This document shows positions 7,455-15,744 of a DNA stretch of 64,000 nt, piece after piece. Position 1 is the first letter of the stretch; each line of letters begins with the position of its first letter. The translations under genes and the position numbers were made by a program. The notes below the pieces were generated by a model, which searched no databases, was not told the DNA's origin, and worked only from the letters and a program-made list of their open reading frames with translations. The DNA is from Hymenobacter aerophilus DSM 13606 (GTDB lineage: Bacteria; Bacteroidota; Bacteroidia; Cytophagales; Hymenobacteraceae): NCBI RefSeq assembly GCF_000382225.1, contig NZ_KB907814.1:32268-96267 (forward strand), read 5' to 3'.

Positions 7455-9071
7455 TTAGGCAAAAACTTTATATAAAGATATGGCAAGAGTTAAGAGCAAT
7501 GCTAATATCATCATTTTTTGTTTTTTGATTTTACTCGTTATCTCTAATACTTGTAACTTTAAATCTTCATTTTCTTTATAGAAAGACATAATAGTACTTT
7601 CTTTTGACTTGATGCTTTGCCTGAGAATTAATATCTCATTATTGAGTTGCTTTAACTGGCTACTCAACTCAATATTTAAAGGCTCAAGAGTATTCAAAGA
7701 AGTCCTCATACCCTTTACTATATCTTCAAATTTTTCTCTATTCATCACTTCAGGGTTTTTTGAGTTGAAGTATTCTTTTATTCTTTCATCAACTTTGATG
7801 TCTCTACTATTGATTTTAGTTTTCAACGTAATTCCTTCGAAAGAACGACATCTACTCAGTGCAACATATGTTTGCCCGGTTGCAAATGCACCGTTACCCA
7901 TATCAATTACAACTTTATCAAAAGTCTGACCTTGACTTTTATGTATTGTAACAGCCCAGGCAAGTTTTATTGGGAATTGCGTGAAAGTTCCAATTATACT
8001 CTTTTCTATTTTTTCTTCCTCTATATTCCATACATAATCATAATTCTCCCATATTTCTTTTTGAATATCATATATCTGGTTATCTGTATCAATTTTTGCT
8101 TTTATTGAATTTTGACTTATTGACACTATCTTTCCTAAACTGCCGTTAACCCACCTTTTTTCCTTATCATTTTTAATAAACATTATCTGCGAGCCTTCGC
8201 ACAATTGCAGAAACCTTTCGGCTGGCAGCTTATCTGGATTCTGTTCTTTCAGGAATGTTCCTGTTGACAATGCCTGAAATTGATACTGTTCACTAGGTAG
8301 CTTTTGAAGTTCCTTTTGATTTGTTTGTCTTACAATATCGTTAGTCGTGGCCAGTATTATTTCAAGCCTTTTACTTTCTGATATATAGTTCGGATTATAC
8401 CTTTGATTTAAAAAGGTCAAATCCTCATATCTAACATAATTTTCTCTTATTACATTTAACAACTTTACAAACACTTCATCTTTTTGCCTATAGACTTTTT
8501 GTAATTCTATAATATGATATTTTATTTCATTTTCCAGTGCTTTAGCACTGAAGAAATATGGCGTTCTATAATTTGAGTTTATAATGTTTACCTCTTCAAC
8601 CTTTCTGTTATCAAGAACCGGGGGTAATTGGAATAAATCTCCTATTAGTAGTAATTGTTTTCCTGCGAAGGGAATATTTATTCTCAAATTTCTTCTTAAA
8701 GCCAAATCTATAGCATTCATCAAATCGCATCTTACCATTGATATCTCATCAATAATAATTAAATCAAGCTTTTCTAATAGCTCCGCTTTCTTTGGCAATA
8801 TTGATATGTCTTTATCAAAGGGCAGATAAGGGCGCGGTTCCAACTGAAAAAACGAATGTATAGTTTGTCCCCCAACATTTAGTGCGGCAATTCCAGTTGG
8901 TGCAAGAATAATATAATTCTTTTTGGTACATTTTATAATTTTTTTCAAAAGCGTTGATTTACCTGTACCAGCTTTTCCAGTCAAAAAAATCGATTGGTCG
9001 GTATAATTAATTAGATTAATTACATCCTGTGCCTCTGGATTATCTATATACTCTTCTAGTAATTCCTTCAT
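7455..9071 (-). CDS. PIF1-type SF1B helicase with C-terminal coiled coil and membrane segment
   Basis: The 538-residue protein has helicase motif I GKAGTGKST (about 32-40), motif II DEISM (about 111), motif III GDLFQLPPV (about 143) and a late motif HKSQGQTFDKV (about 374) followed by the ALSRCR motif, the set expected for PIF1/RecD-like 5'-3' DNA helicases. After the helicase core comes a heptad-rich segment (about 455-515), and the last 20 residues (MMILALLLTLAISLYKVFA) form a hydrophobic segment that could anchor it in the inner membrane. This tail is unusual for PIF1 proteins. The gene is strongly AT-rich, unlike both neighbours, and has no partner genes, which indicates acquisition by transfer. 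Conflict with phages or plasmids is a possible role. Confidence 0.85.
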   Translation of the reverse strand: MKELLEEYIDNPEAQDVINLINYTDQSIFLTGKAGTGKSTLLKKIIKCTKKNYIILAPTGIAALNVGGQTIHSFFQLEPRPYLPFDKDISILPKKAELLEKLDLIIIDEISMVRCDLMNAIDLALRRNLRINIPFAGKQLLLIGDLFQLPPVLDNRKVEEVNIINSNYRTPYFFSAKALENEIKYHIIELQKVYRQKDEVFVKLLNVIRENYVRYEDLTFLNQRYNPNYISESKRLEIILATTNDIVRQTNQKELQKLPSEQYQFQALSTGTFLKEQNPDKLPAERFLQLCEGSQIMFIKNDKEKRWVNGSLGKIVSISQNSIKAKIDTDNQIYDIQKEIWENYDYVWNIEEEKIEKSIIGTFTQFPIKLAWAVTIHKSQGQTFDKVVIDMGNGAFATGQTYVALSRCRSFEGITLKTKINSRDIKVDERIKEYFNSKNPEVMNREKFEDIVKGMRTSLNTLEPLNIELSSQLKQLNNEILILRQSIKSKESTIMSFYKENEDLKLQVLEITSKIKKQKMMILALLLTLAISLYKVFA

Positions 9072-9248
9072 TAATTCAAGTGGTTTATCTCAGGCTTACA
9101 GCTACCATTTCTTCCAATCGGAAGCAACTTCGTCAATATATCTTTAATCCGCAATCTATCGGCTCATCCGCCCCCGCCGTACCTTCGTCCCCACCCCAAA
9201 CCGCGCCCCGCCGAAACCAAATCCGGGCGGCTCGTTGTTACTGCTCCT

Positions 9249-12116
9249 ATGGCCGACAATTCCGCACTGCAACTCGCCGCCCCCGCGGCCGACCCGATTG
9301 ACCAGCTCGACCCGCGCGAGTTCATCCTGATTAAGAACGCGCGGGTTCATAACCTTAAAAACCTGAGCGTGGCCCTGCCGCGCAACCAGTTCATCGTCGT
9401 CACGGGCTTGTCGGGCTCGGGCAAGAGCAGCCTAGCCTTCGATACACTGTACGCCGAGGGGCAGCGCATGTACGTGGAGAGCCTGAGCTCCTACGCCCGG
9501 CAGTTTCTGGGCCGCATGGATAAGCCCGACGTGGACTACATCCGGGGCATTTCGCCGGCCATTGCCATCGAGCAGAAGGTGAGCATCAAGAACAACCGCT
9601 CTACCGTCGGCACCAGCACCGAAATCTACGATTACCTTAAGCTGCTGTTTGCGCGGGTGGGCCGCACCTACTCGCCCGTCAGCGGCGAGCTGGTGAAGAA
9701 GGACAACGTGGCCGACGTGGTGGACGACCTCATGCGCCTGCCCGCCGATACGCGGGTAATGCTGCTGGCTCCGCTGTTGCCATCTGATGATGGACGCCCC
9801 ATGCGCAAGGAGCTGGATTTGCTGCTCCAGAAAGGCTACAGCCGGGTGGTAGTAAACGGCGACACGGCCTTCATCGAAGACCTGCTCGCCGAAGGCCAGC
9901 CCGAGCTTCAGGGAGAGATATTCATCATGATTGACCGCGCCGTTATTATCCCCGGCAATGAGGACCTGGCTTTCCGTCTGGCCGATTCGGTGCAAACGGC
10001 TTTTTTCGAGGGTCACGGCAGCCTGATTGCTAACTGCCAACTGCCGGCGGCCACTGAAGGCGAGCAGCCGCAACTCATTGAAAAGACTTTCTCGGATAAA
10101 TTCGAGCTGGATGGGCTGGCGTTTGAGGAGCCGAGCGTGAACTTCTTCTCCTTCAACAACCCCTACGGCGCCTGCCAGACCTGCGAGGGGTTTGGGTCGG
10201 TGCTGGGGATTGACGAGGATTTGGTGATTCCCGACAAGAGCCTGACGGTGTACGAGGGAGCCATTGCACCCTGGCGCACCGACAAGCAGAGCGAGTGGCT
10301 CAAGCCGCTCATCAAGAACGGCATCCGCTTCGATTTCCCGATTCATCGGCCTTACAACGAGCTGAGCGAGGCTGAGCGCGCCGTGCTCTGGACGGGCAAC
10401 AAGTACTTCGACGGGCTGGACGACTACTTTAAGTGGGTGAGCACCCAGACCCATAAAATCCAGTACCGGGTGCTGCAAAGCCGCTACCGGGGCCGCACCA
10501 CCTGCCCCGACTGCCGTGGCAGCCGCCTGCGCAAGGATGCCCAGTACGTCAAAATCGAGGGCCGGAGCATCACCGATTTGGTGCTGCTGCCGGTGAGCGA
10601 GGCGCTGACCTTCTTCGAGGGCCTGAACCTGCCCGAGCACGAGGCCAAGGTGGCCGAGCGGCTGGTGACGGAAATCACGAACCGGCTGGGCTACCTCGAC
10701 CGGGTGGGCCTGGGCTACCTCACGCTTAACCGCCTCAGCAGCACGCTGAGTGGCGGCGAGAGCCAGCGCATTTCGCTGGCCACTTCGCTGGGTTCGGCGC
10801 TGGTGGGCTCGATGTATATTCTCGATGAGCCCTCGATTGGCCTGCACCCCAAGGATGCCGAGCAGCTGATTGGCGTGCTGCGCTCGTTGCAGCAGCTGGG
10901 CAACACCGTGATTGTGGTGGAGCACGAGGACAAGATGATGGAGCAGGCCGACCAGATTATCGACATCGGCCCCGAGGCCGGCAGCGGCGGCGGCATCCTG
11001 CAGTTCCAGGGCACCTACGCCGAAGTGCTGGCCTCCGACACCTACACCGGGCAGTACCTGAGTGGCCGCCGCGAAGTGCCCGTGCCCAAGCACCGCCGCC
11101 CCTGGCGCAACGCCCTGGAGCTGACGGGGGCCCGCGAGAACAACCTGAAGAACGTGAGCGTGAAGTTTCCGCTCAACGTGATGACGGTGGTCACGGGCGT
11201 GTCGGGTTCGGGCAAAAGCACGCTCGTCAAACGCATACTGGCCCCGGCGCTGCTCAAGCAGCTTGGCGGCGGCGCGGGCGAAAGCACCGGCAAGTTCGAC
11301 CGCCTCACCGGGGCCGCCGGGCAGGTAACGCACGTCGAGTTCGTCGACCAGAACCCGATTGGCAAGAGCAGCCGCTCGAACCCGGTTACCTACGTGAAGG
11401 CCTACGACGCCATCCGCAGCCTGTTCGCCGACCAGCCGCTGGCCAAGGCCCGCGGGTTCAAGCCTTCGCACTTCAGCTTCAATGTAGAAGGGGGGCGCTG
11501 CGAGGTGTGCCAGGGCGAGGGCCAGGTGAAAATCGAAATGCAGTTTATGGCCGACATCTTCCTGACCTGCGAGGCCTGCGAGGGCCGCAAGTTCAAGCAG
11601 GACGTGCTGGATGTGCAGTACCAGGGCCTGAGCATCAACGACGTGCTGGAGCTGACCATCGAAGACAGCCTGGACTTCTTCAAGGACCAGCCCAAAATCA
11701 TTGAGCGCCTCAAGCCGCTGGACGACGTGGGCCTGGGGTATATCCGGCTGGGACAGTCGGCCAATACGCTGAGCGGCGGCGAGGCCCAGCGCGTGAAGCT
11801 GGCCTCATTCCTGACCAAGGGCAACACGCTGCAGAACGATAAAATCCTGTTCATCTTCGACGAGCCCAGCACCGGCCTACACTTCCACGATATCAACAAG
11901 CTCATGCTGGCCCTCAACGCGCTGGTCGAGCAGGGCAACTCAGTGCTCATCATCGAGCACAACATGGACATCATCAAGTGCGCCGACTGGCTCATCGACC
12001 TCGGCCCCGAGGGCGGCCTGAACGGCGGCCACCTGCTGTTCGAGGGCACACCCGAGCAGTTTGTCAAGCTCAAGGACACCAACTCCACGGCGCGGTTCCT
12101 GGCCGAGAAGCTTTAA
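9249..12116 (+). CDS. uvrA: Excinuclease ABC subunit A
   Basis: The 955-residue DNA-damage sensor of nucleotide excision repair loads UvrB at lesions. Two ABC ATPase halves are present: Walker A GLSGSGKSS (about 54) and GVSGSGKST (about 650), and signatures LSGGESQR (about 499) and LSGGEAQR (about 840). The C-terminal zinc module (CEVC about 750, CEAC about 774) is intact. The first zinc module keeps only the second pair (CQTC, in FSFNNPYGACQTC), since the usual first CxxC is missing. The ATG at 9249 gives a short N-terminal extension before the conserved core. The gene is GC-rich, in contrast to the helicase upstream. An inverted repeat begins at its stop codon. Confidence 0.97.
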   Translation: MADNSALQLAAPAADPIDQLDPREFILIKNARVHNLKNLSVALPRNQFIVVTGLSGSGKSSLAFDTLYAEGQRMYVESLSSYARQFLGRMDKPDVDYIRGISPAIAIEQKVSIKNNRSTVGTSTEIYDYLKLLFARVGRTYSPVSGELVKKDNVADVVDDLMRLPADTRVMLLAPLLPSDDGRPMRKELDLLLQKGYSRVVVNGDTAFIEDLLAEGQPELQGEIFIMIDRAVIIPGNEDLAFRLADSVQTAFFEGHGSLIANCQLPAATEGEQPQLIEKTFSDKFELDGLAFEEPSVNFFSFNNPYGACQTCEGFGSVLGIDEDLVIPDKSLTVYEGAIAPWRTDKQSEWLKPLIKNGIRFDFPIHRPYNELSEAERAVLWTGNKYFDGLDDYFKWVSTQTHKIQYRVLQSRYRGRTTCPDCRGSRLRKDAQYVKIEGRSITDLVLLPVSEALTFFEGLNLPEHEAKVAERLVTEITNRLGYLDRVGLGYLTLNRLSSTLSGGESQRISLATSLGSALVGSMYILDEPSIGLHPKDAEQLIGVLRSLQQLGNTVIVVEHEDKMMEQADQIIDIGPEAGSGGGILQFQGTYAEVLASDTYTGQYLSGRREVPVPKHRRPWRNALELTGARENNLKNVSVKFPLNVMTVVTGVSGSGKSTLVKRILAPALLKQLGGGAGESTGKFDRLTGAAGQVTHVEFVDQNPIGKSSRSNPVTYVKAYDAIRSLFADQPLAKARGFKPSHFSFNVEGGRCEVCQGEGQVKIEMQFMADIFLTCEACEGRKFKQDVLDVQYQGLSINDVLELTIEDSLDFFKDQPKIIERLKPLDDVGLGYIRLGQSANTLSGGEAQRVKLASFLTKGNTLQNDKILFIFDEPSTGLHFHDINKLMLALNALVEQGNSVLIIEHNMDIIKCADWLIDLGPEGGLNGGHLLFEGTPEQFVKLKDTNSTARFLAEKL

Positions 12117-12260
12117 TCACAGATGTTGCAGATGAGGGGATAACGCAGATGTGTGCGTTGATTCTCTGTCTCTGAAGCACGGAAATCGAGTTAAATCAAC
12201 CTCTGGGCATAAATCCAGGACGAATCTGCGCTATCCTTTTCATCTGCAACATCTGTGATT
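12115..12260. repeat. Word-type inverted repeat between uvrA and VOC gene
   Basis: A 146-bp element has arms 12115-12150 and about 12222-12260. The outer 21 bases pair perfectly (AATCACAGATGTTGCAGATGA and its complement), and the inner parts pair with mismatches and a small bulge. The arms reuse the word GCAGATG. The left end overlaps the uvrA stop codon, and the right end contains the GTG start of the next gene. Confidence 0.9.
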
Positions 12261-12629
12261 CTCAGCCAAGTAACCGTGCCTGCGCTGGACGTGGCCAAAT
12301 CAGTAGCGTTTTACCAGCAGTTGGGCTTACGGTTACTTGTGGATGCCTGCCCTCGCTATGCCCGGCTGGAGTGCCCTGATGGCGACGCTACGTTCTCGAT
12401 TCATGCGGTGCCGAAGCTGCCTGAGGGGCCGGGCGTAACGGTTTACTTTGAGGAGGAACAGCTGGATGAGTGGGTAACGGAGTTGCAGCAGCGCGGCATC
12501 AGTTTCGAGCAGTTACCTATCGACCAAAGCTGGCTTTGGCGCGAAGCCCGGTTGCGGGACCCAGCCGGTAATCAGCTCGTCCTGTTCTATGGCGGCGACA
12601 ACCGGAAGAATCCGCCTTGGCGTGTGTAA
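12255..12629 (+). CDS. VOC family protein (glyoxalase/bleomycin-resistance fold)
   Basis: The 124-residue single-domain protein has the typical opening QVTVPALDVAKSVAFYQQLG and the closing strand LRDPAGNQLVLFY of the vicinal-oxygen-chelate fold. Such proteins form dimers and bind metal or hydrophobic ligands; the substrate is unknown. The only good start is the GTG at 12255, which lies inside the right arm of the inverted repeat 12115-12260, so the element appears to provide the start codon and leader. Cytoplasmic. Confidence 0.85.
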   Translation: MILSQVTVPALDVAKSVAFYQQLGLRLLVDACPRYARLECPDGDATFSIHAVPKLPEGPGVTVYFEEEQLDEWVTELQQRGISFEQLPIDQSWLWREARLRDPAGNQLVLFYGGDNRKNPPWRV

Positions 12630-12673
12630 GGTAGTTTTGGGGAAGTTCGGCCGGTTTTGCGGTTCTTCGCTGC

Positions 12674-13480
12674 ATGAATACCGCTGCTTCTACTCCCGCT
12701 ACTTCCGATACCCCAGCCCCGACCGGCCGCGGCTGGCGCTGGGCCGCCACTGCCGCTACGGTGGGCAACATTGCGCTCAATTACGTCTCGCAGGCCTACC
12801 CGTTCAACGGGCAGACTAACGGCCAGGTGTCGGGCAAGTACCCCACGCCGGTTACGCCGGCCGGCTACGCCTTTAGCATCTGGGGCTTGATTTTTCTGAG
12901 TTTGCTGGCGTATTCGGTGTGGCAGCTGCTGCCGGCCCAGCGCCGCAACCCGCTGCCCGATTTGCTGGCCCGGCCGCTGGTGCTGGCCAACGTGCTGACG
13001 GGCGGGTGGCTGGTGGTTTTCGCCTATGAGCTGCTACCGTTGAGTGCGGTGGTGATGGTGGGCATTCTGGCAGCGCTGGCCCTGGCCTACGGGCGGTTGC
13101 GGCGGCAGGCCCGATTGGAGCCGGCCACGGTGCCGTGGTGGGTGAACCTGCCGTTCGGGCTGTACCTGGGCTGGATTTCGGTGGCGCTGGTGGTCAATAC
13201 CTCGGTGGCGCTGGGGCAGCTTTGGCAGCCGGGGCCAGCTAAGGGCGTGGAGTGGGGCATTATCCTGATGGGTATTGTGGCCGGTCTGGCCCTGAACATA
13301 ACCGGCCGGTTCCGGGAGCTTGCTTACCCAACCGCCGTTACCTGGGGTCTGGTGGGCATCTGGGTGGCCCGCAACGGTGCGCCCGACACGCAGTTTCTGG
13401 CCGGCGCTGCGCTGCTGGCTGCCGCCGTGGTGGCCGTTGGGGCGTTGGGGCTGGTGTGGGCGGCACGGGGTGCCCGATAG
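12674..13480 (+). CDS. TspO-like tryptophan-rich membrane protein
   Basis: The 268-residue protein has about seven hydrophobic segments. TPAGYAFSIWGLIFLSLLAY near residue 65 is the hallmark of the larger tryptophan-rich sensory (TspO/MBR-related) proteins, and WISVALVVNTSV near 170 belongs to the same family. It is an inner-membrane protein; relatives bind porphyrins or respond to stress, and this one has no proven role. The start ATG at 12674 follows the VOC gene by 44 bases. Confidence 0.8.
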   Translation: MNTAASTPATSDTPAPTGRGWRWAATAATVGNIALNYVSQAYPFNGQTNGQVSGKYPTPVTPAGYAFSIWGLIFLSLLAYSVWQLLPAQRRNPLPDLLARPLVLANVLTGGWLVVFAYELLPLSAVVMVGILAALALAYGRLRRQARLEPATVPWWVNLPFGLYLGWISVALVVNTSVALGQLWQPGPAKGVEWGIILMGIVAGLALNITGRFRELAYPTAVTWGLVGIWVARNGAPDTQFLAGAALLAAAVVAVGALGLVWAARGAR

Positions 13481-13526
13481 AACGGCGTAACTTGCGCACC
13501 TAACCCCCACCCCAACCCATTTCGCT

Positions 13527-14291
13527 ATGCGTAAGAATATGGTAGCCGGCAACTGGAAGATGAACACCACGTTGCCCGAGGCCCAGGCCCTGATTTCCGA
13601 AATCGTGCACATGGTGCAGGATGAAACCACCGGCTCCCCGGCCGTCGAGGTAGTCGTGTGCCCGCCGTTTCCGTTTCTGCTGCCCGTGGGCAAGCTGCTC
13701 CAGGGCGGCCAGTTCCATCTGGGCGCGCAGAACTGCCACCAGAAAGCCAGCGGCGCGTTTACCGGCGAGGTGTCGGCTGCTATGCTGCAGTCGGTGGGGT
13801 GCGAGTACGTGATACTGGGCCACTCGGAGCGGCGGCAGTATTTCCGCGAGGATGATGAGCTGCTGAGCCAGAAGCTGAAGGCTGCCCTGGCCGCCGGCCT
13901 CAAACCCATCTTCTGCGTGGGCGAAACGCTGGAAACCCGCGAGCAGGGCGACACCTTCAAGCACCTCGAAAAGCAGTTGAAAGACGGCCTGTTCCACCTC
14001 TCCAACGAAGAGTTTGACCAGGTAACCGTGGCCTACGAGCCCATCTGGGCCATCGGCACCGGTAAAACCGCCACCAGCCAGCAGGCCCAGGAGGTGCACG
14101 CCTTCATCCGCGAGCAGATTGCCCGCGCCTACGACGCCAAGGCGGCCCTCAACACGAGCATCCTCTACGGCGGCTCCTGCAACGCCCAGAACGCCCGCGA
14201 GCTGTTCAGCCAGCCCGATGTGGATGGCGGCCTCATCGGCGGCGCGGCCCTCAAGTCGCGCGACTTCACCGACATCATCAAGTCGTTTTAG
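13527..14291 (+). CDS. tpiA: Triosephosphate isomerase
   Basis: The 254-residue glycolytic enzyme interconverts dihydroxyacetone phosphate and glyceraldehyde 3-phosphate. The substrate-binding Lys lies in AGNWKMN (about residue 11), the electrophilic His in LGHSERR (about 98) and the catalytic Glu in VAYEPIWAIGTGKT (about 170), with the phosphate loop LYGGSCN near 213. Length and order are normal. The sequence TAACTTG at about 13489 could be the -7 element of its promoter. A word-type inverted repeat follows its stop. Confidence 0.97.
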   Translation: MRKNMVAGNWKMNTTLPEAQALISEIVHMVQDETTGSPAVEVVVCPPFPFLLPVGKLLQGGQFHLGAQNCHQKASGAFTGEVSAAMLQSVGCEYVILGHSERRQYFREDDELLSQKLKAALAAGLKPIFCVGETLETREQGDTFKHLEKQLKDGLFHLSNEEFDQVTVAYEPIWAIGTGKTATSQQAQEVHAFIREQIARAYDAKAALNTSILYGGSCNAQNARELFSQPDVDGGLIGGAALKSRDFTDIIKSF

Positions 14292-14294
14292 GTT

Positions 14295-14403
14295 TGGAAG
14301 TGAGATAGTAGAGGTGAGAAGTGAGATGGAATAAGCCGCTCCGGCAGTCGGCCGCATTTTTGCTTCATCCGTCTCAATTCTCACCTCTCTGTACTCACTT
14401 CTA
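14295..14403. repeat. Word-type inverted repeat after tpiA
   Basis: Arms 14295-14330 and 14368-14403 are about 36 bp and roughly 80% complementary. Both are built from the word AGAAGTGAGAT and its variants (AAGTGAGATAG, AGGTGAGA). The loop is 37 bp. It occupies the whole gap between tpiA and the next gene. Confidence 0.85.
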
Positions 14404-14410
14404 GATAAAG

Positions 14411-14794
14411 ATGCTCCTCCCCTTTCTCCTTTCCGGGTTCTTGGCGCTGAATCCGTTTGGTGCGCCGCCGCGGGTGCCGCTGGCGAATCCGGCGGTTGTG
14501 GTGGGCTCCATCGACCCCTGCCGCATCTACGGCTCGGTGTATCTGGAGCGCGACCCCAGTCGCCGCAGCTACTGCTTCGCTACGGTGTACCTGGAGCCCG
14601 AGGAGGCCTTTGCCGATTTGCTGGTGTACCCCGAAACCAACAAGCTGTTCGCCGACCGCGCCGGCCTGTGGTACCCCATCGAAACCCGCGACTTTGCCGA
14701 TTACGCCCTGTTCGTAACCGACAACCGCAACCTGGCCGATTTCTCGTTTCAGTACACCAAAGTGCGCAACTACGCCGGCTGCCGGCAGCGGTGA
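14411..14794 (+). CDS. DUF6150-like repeat protein (possible septoil knot)
   Basis: The 127-residue protein has a hydrophobic N-terminus that may be a signal peptide. The body consists of short repeated strand units around an A-D-(L/Y/F) core: AFADLLVYPET, LFADRAGLWYPIE, DFADYALFVTD, LADFSFQYTK, ending RNYAGC. This pattern matches the DUF6150 family, for which a deeply knotted fold of repeated strands has been proposed; I rely on recall for that link. Two Cys (SIDPCRIYG and NYAGC) may bridge the ends. Likely exported; function unknown. The very strong hairpin at 14813 follows. Confidence 0.65.
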   Translation: MLLPFLLSGFLALNPFGAPPRVPLANPAVVVGSIDPCRIYGSVYLERDPSRRSYCFATVYLEPEEAFADLLVYPETNKLFADRAGLWYPIETRDFADYALFVTDNRNLADFSFQYTKVRNYAGCRQR

Positions 14795-14812
14795 GTTGCT
14801 GGTACCAGGCAG

Positions 14813-14878
14813 AAACGCGCGCACGCAAAAGCCCCCGGTGTCTACGCTGACGCCGGGGGCTTTTGCGTGCGCGCGTTT
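14813..14878 (+). terminator. Very long perfect-stem hairpin
   Basis: Arms 14813-14838 and 14853-14878 are perfectly complementary over 26 bases, with a 14-base loop. The inner part, AAAAGCCCCCGG with its complement ending in TTTT, is a classical terminator. The outer GCGCGCACGC part extends it well beyond the normal terminator length. Confidence 0.85.
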
Positions 14879-14979
14879 GCTGATTCGCCGGGCGGTCGTT
14901 TTCTCCGCCGCTGCTATAACTTGCCCCGGCGCTGGCCCTGACGGTGGCCAGTCAGCCTTATATGCTCAACTGGTAATCA

Positions 14980-15744
14980 ATGGTAGTAGAATTACGGAAT
15001 CTGACGAAATCATTCGGGCCCAAGACCATTCTGCGCGACCTGAGCCTGCGGGCCGAAACGGGCTACTGCGTGGGCGTGGTGGGCCGCAACGGAGCCGGCA
15101 AAAGCACCCTGTTCAATCTGCTGGTAAACGTGCTGCTGCCCACTTCGGGCGACATTGTGCTGGACGGCCAGGTGCTGGGCGAAACGTTTCCGGTGGCTAC
15201 CAAGCGGCGCATTGGGGCCCTCATCAACCAAGGCCACCTGGTCGAGGAACTCACGGCCGAGGAATACCTGCAGTTTGTGGCCCGCATCTACGAGCTGCCC
15301 GACGCCGCGCCGCGCATTGCGAGCCTGCTGGGGCATTTGCTGGAAGAGTTCGACCAAGTGCGCCACAAGCGGCTCAGTGCGTTTTCGACCGGCATGAAGC
15401 AGAAGGTAGCGGTGGCCGCCTGCCTGCTGCACCGCCCCGAACTGCTGATCCTGGACGAGCCGCTCAACGGCCTCGACGTGTTTTCGGCCGAGCGGGTGCT
15501 GGCGCTGCTCACCAGCTACCGGCCCCAGGCCCTCACGTTCATCTCCTCGCACAACCTGGCCCACATCGAGCAGGTCGCTACCCACCTGCTCATCATCGAC
15601 GAGGCCGAAGTAAAGTTCTGGGGCACGATGGCCGAGTTCATGGCCGGCCGCGAAGCCATCCTCTCCAACGCCCTGCTCCAACTGCTGGCCCCTACCACCT
15701 CCACCCACGACCTCACATGGCTCACCAGTCAACCGGCCGGTTAG
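14980..15744 (+). CDS. ABC transporter ATP-binding protein
   Basis: The 254-residue ATPase has Walker A GRNGAGKST (about 35), signature FSTGMKQKVAVA (about 135), Walker B LLILDEPLNGLD (about 156) and switch His in SSHNL. The modified signature FSTGMKQ is typical of exporters of the drug/lantibiotic/NatA group. The downstream permease gene overlaps its last 28 bases, so the two are translationally coupled and form one transporter. The substrate is unknown. TATAACTTG at about 14918 may be the -7 promoter element. Confidence 0.92.
   Translation: MVVELRNLTKSFGPKTILRDLSLRAETGYCVGVVGRNGAGKSTLFNLLVNVLLPTSGDIVLDGQVLGETFPVATKRRIGALINQGHLVEELTAEEYLQFVARIYELPDAAPRIASLLGHLLEEFDQVRHKRLSAFSTGMKQKVAVAACLLHRPELLILDEPLNGLDVFSAERVLALLTSYRPQALTFISSHNLAHIEQVATHLLIIDEAEVKFWGTMAEFMAGREAILSNALLQLLAPTTSTHDLTWLTSQPAG

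Noticed and set aside
9432..11471. Minus-strand frame of 679 codons inside uvrA
   Set aside because: Antisense shadow of a well supported gene.
14796..15716. N-terminal extension of the permease frame
   Set aside because: It overlaps the ATP-binding gene in another frame and is Arg/Pro/Gly-rich; the true start is 15717.
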